NCBI GenBank assembly: GCA_013076295.1
Contig: RQOL01000519.1
Coordinates: 2,088,888 to 2,152,887 of the forward strand
Direction of reading: 5' to 3'
Length of the DNA stretch: 64,000 nucleotides
DNA from: Sanderia malayensis
Lineage: Eukaryota; Cnidaria; Scyphozoa; Semaeostomeae; Pelagiidae
The notes below the pieces were generated by a model that saw nothing but the letters and a program-made list of their open reading frames with translations, ran no database searches and was not told where the DNA came from. The translations under genes and the position numbers were made by a program. Positions 31,611-44,000 of this stretch are shown one piece after another (within the stretch, counting starts at the first letter, position 1; each line of letters opens with the position of its first letter).

Positions 31611-34600
31611 ATGAGTACAGAAATCGAGGGGCAAATTTTACAGAAATATGAGATAAAGAAACGGCTAGGCAAAGGCGTAAGTTTCTATGAAATCTCTCTG
31701 TTTGATTATGTTATGTATCAAGCGCGAAGTGATTTTGATCCTTGGGCCTATTATTTGCGTTTATGTTGTTGACAATTTGACATGCAGTTTATTTTTGCAA
31801 TCTGTTTTGCAGGCTTATGGTATTGTCTGGAAAGCGATAGATAGAAGGACGAACCAAATAGTAGCCTTGAAGAAAATCTTTGATGCCTTTCGTAATCAAA
31901 CAGACGCTCAGGTAGATCACTGGAAATTTTTTGTAGCATAACAATCCTGAACTGAAATTAAAACCACATATTGTGAATAATATGATGTTTTGAGATCCTG
32001 TGGGAAGAGTGGCATACATGTAATCTTTTCTATTTTTGCAGAGAACATTCAGAGAAATATGTTTCCTGCAGGTACCTATACAAACTTTATTTGGTTTATG
32101 TTCTATTCAAACACTTCCTCTAATTTCTTATGTCTTTTGCTATATGCATAAGCTATGCTTCTGTTTCAATGCAATTATGTTCCAAGGATGAAAATTGGTC
32201 AGAGAAAACTTTGTTTTCCAGGAATTCGGTAATCATGACAACATAATCAAACTGCTGAATGTCATGAAAGCTGAGAATGATAAAGACATTTATTTGGTTT
32301 TTGACTTCATGGGTAAGCCTGTCCATATATATCCACATATCTTATGACCATGCACATTTAGCTTTAGTTAATTAACATCTGTCAAATTGGAATTTTTTTA
32401 TGCAGACACTGACTTGCATAATGTGATAAAGAAGGGGAATATTTTGAAAGATGTTCACAAAAGATATGTCATGTATCAGGTATGATATTTGCACTAAATG
32501 TGCTGATTATTCTGAACATTGTTGATTGATTAGCTAATTGGTTCTTTGATTGATTAGCAGGTGATTAACTGATTGAATGATCAATTAATCACTTGATCTG
32601 TCTGCTGATTAATTGATTGATATTACCATACTTTTATTTTTGACAGTTACTTAAAGCTATGAAATATATTCATTCTGGAAATGTGATTCATAGAGACATC
32701 AAGGTAAATCATTTTAAATCATGTAAAAATTTCAAGAAATATATTCCTTTGGTTAACATTTGGAATAAAATAAAATTTTCTCTTTCTCCTCATTTCAGCC
32801 AAGTAATGTTTTATTGGATGCTGATTGCTTTATTAAGGTACCCAGCTATTTGGCTGCTTCACTTGGCTTTCTTGCTATTAAAAATACCATTATGTGATTT
32901 TATCATCTATCTATTAACTCAAACTAAGTCTCAATATTACTATTTTGCTCACTAGATCTGTGATTTTGGATTGGCAAGATCAATTTCAAGTTTGAAGTTT
33001 GAACCAGGAGATCCGAGTTTGACCGATTACGTAGCAACAAGATGGTACAGAGCCCCAGAAATATTGTTGGCATCCCCAGTGTGAGTATCAAAATTCGGTC
33101 AGATTTCTCTACGATTTCTCAACACTATGAATACTTGCTTCATCACATTTACCAAAGCTTAGCTTGATGTTTGTCATTAACAAGCCATTGTATGCTTTTT
33201 GCATTCCTGTCTGATAGCATATAGTTAGTTGACTGTTACATTATTAGCATTGTAATATTGTTGTTAGTAATATCTCAGTGATACCTGTGTTTCATGGCTT
33301 TATGTCTCCTTTCAAAATTATATTTCATGTACATCCATTATTCTCTATTTGGTCTGGCTTGTCTTCATATTTCTTTCACTGATTGATTTCACAACCCTTT
33401 CATCTCTGGAAAATAAGGAGACAAATAAGTCTTGATCTATTAATGTTTCTCTGGCATTTTTCTAGGTACACAAAAGGTGTTGACATGTGGTCCATTGGAT
33501 GTATACTTGCAGAAATGCTTTTAGGTACAAGTTTTCCCATTGCATAATAAACTCACTGTATTATTAGTTTGCTAGTAGCTCCAATGCTGTATGTCTTACT
33601 CCATGCTTATTCTAAGCTGACACCTGGCCTCTTTTGCAGGAAAGCCTCTATTCCCTGGATCTTCAACTCTTGACCAAATAGAGAGAATTATGTCGACCAT
33701 ACCATCACCTACTGCAAAAGGTATATTTTTGCAATGTTACCTTTCTCTTATTGGCATCATATTTTACACTGTTATACACTATGCAATTAATACCTCTGTA
33801 TTGAAATGGACAGGGCGAGCTCAACTCTGTTCTAATACCACAACTTCAATACCAAACATGCACTATCAACAACTTCATCCAAACATGTACTATCAATAAC
33901 TTCAATACCAAACATGAACTATCAACTTCAAGAAATTGATAAAAACACTACAAGTAATCGCATATAGTTGGATAATCAACTACAGTTGAGCCACTCAAAT
34001 TTCAATTATCATAATCAAGCATATTTAACCTGCATCATTCTTTTGACATATCTCTGAAACGTTTCTTTAACTCTTTGCAGATTTGGATAGCATCAAATCA
34101 GCATACAGTGGCAGTTTATTTGACAAATCGACACATCACAGGCCAAAACGTCCGATTGAAGACATTATGGCTAGCGCGCCATCCGACGCAGTGGATTTAC
34201 TGAAGAGATTTTTGCAGTTCAATCCGGAGAAACGGCTGACAGCAGAAGAGGCACTGAGTCATCCATACGTGGCAAAATTTCACAAGCCAGCTGACGAAAC
34301 TTTTCTCCTGTATGATATTGTACCGCCCGTTAATGACGATATACAATTAACTGTTAACGAATACAGGGATAAACTCTACGAGGTATGTGTGCGTATTACT
34401 CAATATCTTTATTTTGAACTCCCATTCCAATCTACAATAGTGGACAAAAGTTTTGGGACACTTGCTTTCGCAAATTTTGCACGTTTCCTTCGCCCCCTTC
34501 CTCCTCCAAGCAATGTCACCTCTAGAGATAATCTTTTAAAATATTAACAATACTCATTTTGCTCGATGATCACATGCTGATTGTGGGAACAGCATTGTTT

Positions 34601-36248
34601 TAGTGGTAGTGGGGGGAGGGGGTGAATAAGGCTCACAAAAAAAAAGTTTCAATTGTCAGTCACTAATCATCATCACTAATCATTGTTATCAATCATTATC
34701 ATCACAAGTGATCCCAATGAATCACTATACGATGACTCTAACACGTAAGCTGTTTCTTGGCAGAGCATAATCAAACGCAAGGCAGAAGTTCGACGACAAA
34801 GAAAAGAACTATCCTACCAAAGGGAACAGAGACCCGCCGATGAAGCAAGACAGTATGCACCAGCTACTGCTTCCAAAAGCAGACCAGCTAACCCAGGTGC
34901 CAAACCAGTTAAAAGCGAAGCTTCCGTGACGTCAAATGCAACAACGACAGCCGTGGCGAATCCAGCAAGTCCGAATGCAAAAGGTGCGCATTCGTCTCCT
35001 GTTGGCAATAGATCGTCACCTCATGTTGCAGTTGCGTTTGGACGCACCACGCACCAGCTTCCTCCATCTCCGGCGCGTGCGCAGCGACCTTCCAAATCTG
35101 CCCCGTTGCATCGTGCAAGAGCTGGCAGTGCAGAGAATCTTCATGTAAGACCGGTCTTCTTTACCTAAGCACTACTTTATCGATCCCCTTAGAGCCTCTG
35201 TCCTTTGAGTTAGATTATAAATCATATTCTTTTAAACAGTTTGAGTTTTATGCAACTATAACAACATCTCCTATTACTTTGCTTCCTCGTAAAGTCCCCT
35301 TACTACGGAATAAGCTCTTTATCTTGGACATTTGTTAATTGCGCTAGCATTTGTCACTGTGTAATCAAATCACTCCTTTACTAAATTCTGTTTCTATTTC
35401 AGTCCTACGGAGCACCAAAGCCCAGTCCCACACTGAACAGATCACGTCCGATATCAAATCAAGCGAATAATAATAAAAATATTCTATTTTAATGCGTTCA
35501 TCTTCCATGGATAAAATTGGATCTCTTTCTGTCACAAGTGCAAGAATGGTAAGCATTCGATACTGAAACGTAAATAGTTAAGCCTCGATATAGCTATTTA
35601 CCATCTGGAGAATGTGAAATTTTCCTGTTGATTGTTAGTGTATACACGGTTACACTAAGAAATGGGGGGATTCAAGTCCATTGAATGGTCGAAATACACA
35701 GTGGTCCAACTGTTATCTGAATTTTCTGTACTTTGACTTCACCATTTGCCTACCATGCTAAACCATATTATACTTTGATATACCATTACTGTTCTATACT
35801 ATTTAATACCATACTATGCTATGTTATGCTATGCTATGCATACTCTACATACCATACTAAACTATACTATGCTATACTATATCTTGTCATACTATACTAT
35901 AGCATACTATATATGTTATGCTAGCTATACAACAATCCTATACATCTATACTATACTATAACATACTACTATACTGAACAGTACCATGTTATACTATGAT
36001 TTACATACAATACAATGCTAGTGAGTAAAGCATTCATAAGATGTGGTTTCTTCCAGGTGCCCACATCAACGTCAACCACAGCAACAACAACAACAACAAC
36101 AACAACATGAGAAGAGTCCGGGCTTTAAGCCCGGTCGAAAGCCGCGACCAGGCAGCGGACCGAACCAATATGCTGCGGGCAGCTACACCCAAACGCACGC
36201 CACAGTCACCAAGAACATGTTATCATCTTACAAACGAAACTTTATTAG
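31611..36248 (+). CDS. MAPK15: MAPK15, copy 2, frame broken in the C-terminal tail
   Basis: Kinase exons match copy 1 with an offset of 15368-15369. In the penultimate exon one base is missing in the A/T run near 35478 (aaaaatattc versus aaaaataattc), which shifts the frame to a TAA at 35490-35492. The last exon also has one extra C (gtgcccacatc) and one fewer T (atcttacaaac). As written this copy would lose the Gln-rich tail. The indels lie in short homopolymers, so uncorrected sequencing error is the likeliest cause. Use copy 1 for the protein. Confidence 0.8.
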
Positions 36249-36792
36249 CACATGCACATAACTCAATTGGTAGTAGTAAATAAAAGTCGTGAAATACTTT
36301 TTAGGATAAAGCTATTTCTTTCAGCTTTATTAATGAAACTCTTGTGTGTCCCATTGGGATTGATGAATGACTTTCCACGTGGTATGCACATTGCGTGCAT
36401 ATTATTGGCTAGTTGTTCATTAACTGGGCTTGTGATTGGTCGAAATTGCACGGAACAATAAAAAACAGGGTCGAATTTTCCCCGTTGGCGAAAGGTTTTA
36501 TTCGTGTTTTAGAAAAACATTAGGTAACCCAAATTGTTTTGAAATAGGTCCAAGAGCAATAACTGATAAAACTTGACATTCTAGTTGTATTCAGTAATGT
36601 TTTGTTTTAAACTTGCGAAATACCAGATATGGAGAAGAGTTTTACTTGCAGTTTTTAATGAATATATATTAACTGTAAATTTTGGAATTAATTCAAGTAA
36701 ACCATGTACGTAAATTAGCTTGTAATAATAAGATAATAAAAGTTGGTTTTAATTATTAAAGGTGTAATGAACTGATACACGTGGTTTTTCTT

Positions 36793-37454
36793 TCAGAGTT
36801 TTGTTTGAGCTGCAGTAAAGGCTAACGTGTACTGAAACTTTATGATTTAAAAAATCACGAGTGTCAAAAAATTGCACGCATTTCAAAATAATATTATAAG
36901 AAGGTTTGGTTGTTATTTACACTGAACTTGGGATGACAAATGCAAAATGAAAACATAAGCTTACTTGTGACTTTGATGAAACAGCAACATTGCTTCGAAG
37001 TGGTAGAACGCAGGGGCTTCTCAAAAGCTATGAAGGCTTCCAAAGTTGATGTTTAATCTTTCCACGAGACAGAACTATGTCGGAGGACAATAATATTATC
37101 GAATGAAGACTTTAAGAATTTGCTTTCTCTTCTCATAGGCCTGGAAATTTAAGACAAAGCCTCTGTAATTCTCGTTCAAAATAAAATGGATGATTTAATT
37201 TGGCCATGCTATTCAAATACCTGCTACGCTGATTATTGTCCCAAGAGACAACAACTTTGTCTCCGAAAAACTCTCTAAAATATGATTGGCTGGTGTCGAA
37301 CATTTCAAGGTTGACGAGCCAATCAAATCCGCAGGAAAATGTATCTTGATTATCCTTGAAATTTGGGATGATATCATAAAAGCGTGCTGCTAATTTGGCA
37401 AACTTGATTTGGTTATATCTGACAAAGAGTCGCAAGGAATTTTTGAAGAGACAA
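36793..37454 (-). CDS. C-terminal exons of the unrecognised gene, copy 2
   Basis: Exons 37221-37454, 36965-37109 and 36793-36809. Here the first exon is full length and in frame (234 nt), whereas the second lacks one T relative to copy 1 (gatgtttaatc versus gatgttttaatc). Taking the intact version of each exon gives a continuous frame. Family unknown. Confidence 0.4.
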
Positions 37455-38072
37455 CTAGAAAGACAATCTATCTAAAATTAAGCATACAAACTATCCATGA
37501 TAAAACTTTGTTAACATACATAGGTATAAAATATATCAAAAATCTCTTTGTTTACTAAGTACACGAAAGACAAAAATAACAATAACACGTTGTGTCAATT
37601 GCTTACGTCAGCATTTATCATGCCAGATTTGCAGAACTTTGAAATTTTACGGTTAAAAAATTGATACGTATTATAGTGTAGACGTTCGAAATTAAAAAAA
37701 TGTCCAGAAAGTGCTACCTACGAGAGCCAAAATAACCAGATAGTTATAAAAGACAATACTTATAAAAAATAAAATAAAATAAAAATATCTGTGAATTTAA
37801 AAAACTTTACGATGCAATGAAAATGGCAATAAAGACATTAGCACTTTCACCCCGGCATGTACCATATTGCGATTCATATACTTTCTGATAAGTAAAGGTT
37901 TTAGTTGGTGCCTAATTTAAAGCATTGAGACTTTAATTCCCTAAAAAAATGATTTTGTATTGCAATCAATTGGCTATACAGAAATTCCCCGGGTGAAAGT
38001 TCGTACCAACTAATACATATGGTGTTTGGTATAAATGGTTAGATCTTACCTAAAATTTCTTTCAGCTTTAGG

Positions 38073-41000
38073 CTATTCTTTGCATTGTGTGCTTCCATCC
38101 TTAAAATAAATTCCCTGCGTTAAAAATTTGCATGCTTTGAAACGAATTTAATGGCCAAACTTAAAGTAAAAAGAACACATAGGACCCGAGATTTAAAATG
38201 CAAAGAGAAAGACAATGAGACAGTTGCATGGGCATGTTACCAACTATTAATATTTTGTCAACATCATAATAAATTTCAAAAACATGTTTCATACCACACA
38301 GTAGCAGAAAATTCCTTTCTTTGTCATCCAGAACTCGCATCTTGTTTCGTTTTTCCATTTTCATCCTTGCATTCGGTCTTAACCTCTGGGTTCTTTGCAA
38401 TGCTACTCTTTATATCAGACAGCTGTTGGTACAGGAAACAAAATACATAAAATGTCATGCAATTGGTCTACACTAAAACCCGCAAATAAGAACCGATGGA
38501 TTAAGAACCTCAATGATGGTATTCTACTCAAAAACAATAGAGAAATAATAGCCTATTGTCTTTAACAATAAGTCGGATGCAAAATGTGCAGGTTGCTACA
38601 TGCGCGCTTTTATACTGTATTCAAGAATGTGGCAGAGATCATCTAAGTGATTGGTTCTCAATAACTTGACGTCACGTCACGCTAACTAGGGCAAGTTTCT
38701 ACTTTCTGAGGTATTTCAAGGTTCCTTAACTATACACCAAAAACAAACCTCGTAAATTTGGATGCAGGAAGCAGAAATCAATGAATAATAATATAAAAGA
38801 ACCGAATAGCAAACCTCTTTTCTCAGGTAATTTATGTTAGTTGCCATGTCAAGTAGAACTTGTTCCAACTTCACCACCCTTGATCCTATATCATCCTTGC
38901 TTTTCTCTTTTCCTCCATCTTCTCATCGTCCTTCGTTTCGTCTTGGGTCTCTTCTTCCTTTACCATTTTTTTTCCAGCGTCAGCCCTTTTACCTTCAATT
39001 GCAACTTCCTCCTGAACTTTCTCCAATCTCTCGTGGAAAGCAGCTGTATCTTTGATATCAGTTTCATCATGTTCACGGGCAATCTCTGGTGCTTCTAACT
39101 CCAGTGAATCTGACTCTGGTGATCCTGACTGTGGCGATTCTGATTCCGGCGATCCTGATTTCGGTGATTCTGACTCCGGTGATTCTGACTCCGGTGATCC
39201 AGACTCTTGTGATCCTGACTCCTGTGATCCTGACTCTGCAGCCAACGTTGAATTTTTCTGGCTCTGGTTCTGACGCCACAGATCTCCTGCTTCGTTCATG
39301 CAAGAAATTTGTGATGGTGTAAGACGTATCTCTACTTGAACAAGAATCTGCATAAATTCAAGACAAGAATAATAGCAAGCGACTGACAATAATAAAACAA
39401 AGTATAGCCTTAGTTCTATGACGTCGTAAGATGCTCATTACACACTGTTTTAATACGGTGGTACCGTAATGCTTCGATTAAACGCCTCCCTCTTTTAAAC
39501 GCCCCCTCAAATAGAATCTCCCTTAAAATATCAAAAAATAATAAACGCCCCGGGCGTTTAATCGAAGCATTACGGTATACTGTTTGATGAGAATAATGTT
39601 GATAAGTGTACCGAAGCTTAGCATTGCCTAAAAACAATAGAAGCTTGAAAATAACAATGGAAAGCCTCAAAGATCGGAAGAACTTTTAGCACTCGTGAAA
39701 AAGGTGCAGAAAAAGCTACAAATTATGCAAAATTCCTCAGCTCGTTAAGTCATACAGGATTGAGCATGAGAACTCAATGTGCAAACTAAATCTCTCCCAC
39801 CTTTATCAGGGCAGCAGTCCTTCCAGAAACTGAGATCCAAACCGGGTATCGAACCGCAGGGTCGATACTCAGCGTGGCTTTGAACTCTTCTGAACACATC
39901 TCTTTGCACGTGTTGAATGTTGTCACTATTATCGCAAATTACTCTGGCCAAAGACACCTTAAAACGACAAAGACATTTGGTATCATTAGCGAGGGGTTGT
40001 TCTGATCGCTAAACACTACAATCATGGGTCTGAAGGTCATGTCGTCGTGGGGTCCGGCGATTAAAACAACCCATTGACGATACGACTACCAAACTGGCCA
40101 GCTGCATTGTTACAGATGATGTCAACGTAATACTGTAAAACTTGTGAAGTCAGTAGATCATTGCATGACTGTGGCATCTTTAATATACACTAGATTATAT
40201 CTATAACAAGTGTTGGAGACGGCTTCAACCATTACCCCTGAAAGTTTAATCTATGGCATGATCCAATATAGGTTATATTATATATAAGTGATGTTGGGAT
40301 GATATTAATATAAAAAGCTACCTGTTTTATCTGAGTTAGCTGCTCCGGTTTGAAAACTCCAGGATTCTCATACCAGAACCGATCACCATCTCTTAATTTC
40401 TTGAACTGCGTAGTAAGCAGGCACATGAAAACGGGACCGAGTTTTGTGCCGGGTATCGTATTCTCCACCATTCCACCCAGGAACAAATCGACGTTGTCGG
40501 GATGCAAGTAAAGCTCCTTCATTTTCTCCCGAATCGCCGGGTTCTGGATCTCGCCTGCCAAGTCTTCGAACGACTTGGCTGAAGTCAGATTGCAGAACTG
40601 CCGCCAATCGTTGTATCCGGGCAGCGCGTGGTCCCTGCCGCGCTGGATGTTGAGCGCGGCCAAATCCAACGCGATTTCATGTGCCATCTCGAACAATCTC
40701 TCGGTGATTTCCGAGTTCATCACTTGATCCGTGGTCAAGCGGCTTTTCGCCGCCGTGCCGAACAATCCGCGCAACAACGGATCAACGCCGCCTTCGTAGA
40801 TGAGCCGGTACGGCGAGAAGAAAGCTTTGTGAAGCGGCAACGTGCCGTGCACCGTTGGCAGAAACGACGCGTTCAGCGAGCCATGAACGGCTGGATCAAC
40901 GAGTGACCGAATCTGAATGCCGCCGTTGCAAAAGCGTTGAACACCGACGCGTCCGTATTCGGGTTGTAACGCTCGTACTTGCCAAGCCGTTTCATGCCGA

Positions 41001-44000
41001 CCTCGCCAAGAATTTTCGGCAGCCATGCGTCGTACATGATGTGCTGCATTTCGGCGCCGACGATTTTTCGCGCGGTGTGATATGTTTCGTTGCTTGTCCA
41101 GTGCGGATTGAGTGACCTCAGCTTTAAAGCGATGCGATTGTGCTCCCTGAGCCATATGGTGTGCATTGACAACAAGCCAAGCTGTTCATTAGCACGGTGA
41201 TCACCCGTTAAGAAGCACGGCACTTTGCTTTCCGACTTATTCACTTGGCAGTCAATGGGGATATCAGTGCCGCTGTGGGTGGGCGGGTAGGGTTTGCCGC
41301 TTGGTCCACGCAGTCCCGTCTTAAGCAGGCCTTTGCTGTTGCTCAAATCTCGCAGTGCCATCGCCTCGTGCTCCGTCGAGCCGTATACGTTCGAAGCATC
41401 GATGTACGACGTGATCTGGTTGATCTGTTGACGCGGCGTGATGACGTCGAAAAACACAGACGTCGGGCCGCTGCCACACACGGCACTGGAGCGTGTGAAA
41501 TCCATGCATTTCTTGCGCTTGATGCGCGGATCGTTGGGCGGTATCGGTATGGGGTAGCAGGGGTGCTCGTTTTTACAGGTCGTGTCGCAGCTGCCCTCAT
41601 CGGAGAATCGCGTGCTACTCGGGGTGGTGACTTGGAACGTGAAATCGTGGTCCATAAACTGTCCCCATTGCATCGCCATGTGCGTCAACTCGTCATCATC
41701 CGTGACTTCGACTGTTGAGAGGATTTTCGTCGATAGCAATCTCGGACTCGGTTTGCCTTCCGTTCTGCTCCAACCGACTGGCGTGTTGAACCCGTTTTCG
41801 TAGATCGGGCTGAGCAGGCGCGCGAAAGGCGTCAACGCAGCGCCCCACATTGGATGCTTGAGATTGTTGCACGAGCTGTCGTACGTGCGAAACCGCATGT
41901 GGAAACACAGGTCGGAACAACTCGCCGATTGTGGATGCGCCGTGCAACCGGACAAATTGGCCAGCATTGCAATCTGCTCCGGTGAAACTAGATTGTTCAA
42001 GTTCGGCTGCAAGTTACTTGTCATGTTCCCATCTAGCTCGAGGCTTTCGAATTTCACTTTCTTGCGGATGAAATTCAGCGCGGTTTCGAAATCTCCGCCG
42101 CGCGGCCCAATTTGATGGCCTCCGGTGAAGGGAATCGGAACAGCGCGAGAAGATCGCCCGGCGTGCGCGCTACAAACGTGGCGAGGCGCTCTTTCGTCTT
42201 CTCTATCGCCTTGTCAATCTCGTTCTTCGCTCGCTCCACCGAGTTCTTGACGAATTCGTCGCCCTTGTAATTACCACTGACTAGGCCTATAAACCAAAAC
42301 AAAACAACAGTATTAACGTCACGTTGATGTATTATCAAGTCAGACAAATATCAAATACTTGTATAGTCTTGACTAAGACAATGCAGTGAACCAACTTTCG
42401 GCCGTAATGTTAGGAACCGAACCACAGTCTGATCAAGATAGCTCAAGCCACTAATAAATCGAATATTCGTCTATTTGAAATGACGTAAGAAACTTTATAT
42501 TCAGATGCATTTAACAAATAACTGTTTGATGTCCAAAAAACGAGATGGAATCTATTTGTATGAATTTTGTCTGCTCTACTCGACATATTTTATTTAATAC
42601 TGTATTTTTTTCTAAATAAAATCATGTTATGGTAAGCTTCTTTCTTGATCTTTGTATTTTGGATATTTTAATGAAAGGTATTATCGTGTATAAATATATG
42701 GCAATAATAATAATATCTATGTATGCATGTATGTACGTATGCATGTGTGTACGTATGTAACAAACAAAAGGTAATAGATATAAGCAATCTGACAAATCAG
42801 AAGGAGCTAGGAGAAGAACAAGCAAACTTCTTACCAATTACTCGCAGTTCGAACACTTCAGATGCGAAACCAATACTGTTGCGTGCAGCGCACTCCCAAC
42901 GTCCCTCATCCTCTTTCCCAATGTCCCTGATTTCAAACATGCCGGTACTCGAATTGACATGGAATCTATTGCCACTGATCACTTGAACGCCATTCTTGAT
43001 CCAGCTGATTACTGGCTTCGGTGCGCCAGTCGCCTTGCACTGGAAGACGATCGTGTTGCCCGACCGCACTGTCGTGTCTTCGGGTCTCGTGATAATTCTC
43101 GGCGGAACTGCACGATAAAATGAAACAAGTCATAAACAACAGATGCCGCACGGTACTGAAAAAAGTGGGCGCAAATAAGCGCCTCCTAAATTAATAATAG
43201 CCCCGGAGCGCATCGATGAAACGCCGCATGGACATACAAGGGGCTGATTACAATATAGCAAGGTCTTGTTAATTTGAATATGCTCACTTCTCTATGAATT
43301 TTTGATTTCCGATAATTATTGGTCTCCGGTGACTATAACCCGCTTCCCGTCTGCCTCTGCATCGTGTATTGCTGAAGCCATTAAATAAAAACAGTGTTTT
43401 CCTTGTTTTGGTAACATGCTGATAGCTGGTCGGTAGTTGTTTTAAATAATGTTAAAACAACAAAGCATAAAAAACACATAATGGAATAACCAGAATACAC
43501 ACGTACCTCTATCATTGACTGTGAGTTGGGCGTTTGTGACATTCACACCGATGACGTTAATTGCTTGGCACTCGTAGACGCCCTCATCCAGCTCCTTCAC
43601 AAAGAGGATGCGCAGCGTCCCAGAAGGAAGGACGAAGTGTCGTCCGTCCGAAGGCAAGCGGTCGCCGTCCTTATGCCACGCGATCGTCGGCTGAGGATAT
43701 CCCGATGCTACACATTCCAGTGCCACCGTTTCGCCGTCAAGAACGGTTTGGTCTTTAGGCCGGCGGACAAAAGATGGGGGTGCTGGGAAAAGAAATACTT
43801 TATCATCAAAAGATTAAATTAAAAAATCAAAGTGAATTCAATTTTCTAAGGTGCAAATATTTTCACTGTACTTTCAGTTAATTTCATTCTTTTCATGGAA
43901 ACGAATTTTTACATGATACTCCATTAGTACCGTAGATCCTCTAATAAGCCCCCGGGGGCTTATTTGCAAAAACGAAATTTTAGCTTGATTATTGTTCAAT

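Larger units (their letters stand above)
28589..43849 (+). repeat. Overlap block, right copy (left end of the right contig)
   Basis: Begins at the first base after the gap with cgtagaaactcactcttacg, 14 bases inside the channel gene's first intron relative to its exon 1 donor. It ends where the left contig stops. Beyond 43849 the sequence is unique and completes peroxidasin. The structure is that of two unmerged overlapping contigs rather than a biological tandem duplication. Confidence 0.93.

Noticed and set aside
24874..43849. A true tandem pair of peroxidasin and MAPK15 genes
   Set aside because: Both copies abut a 100-N gap at exactly the overlapping contig ends, and their differences are mostly single-base run-length indels.
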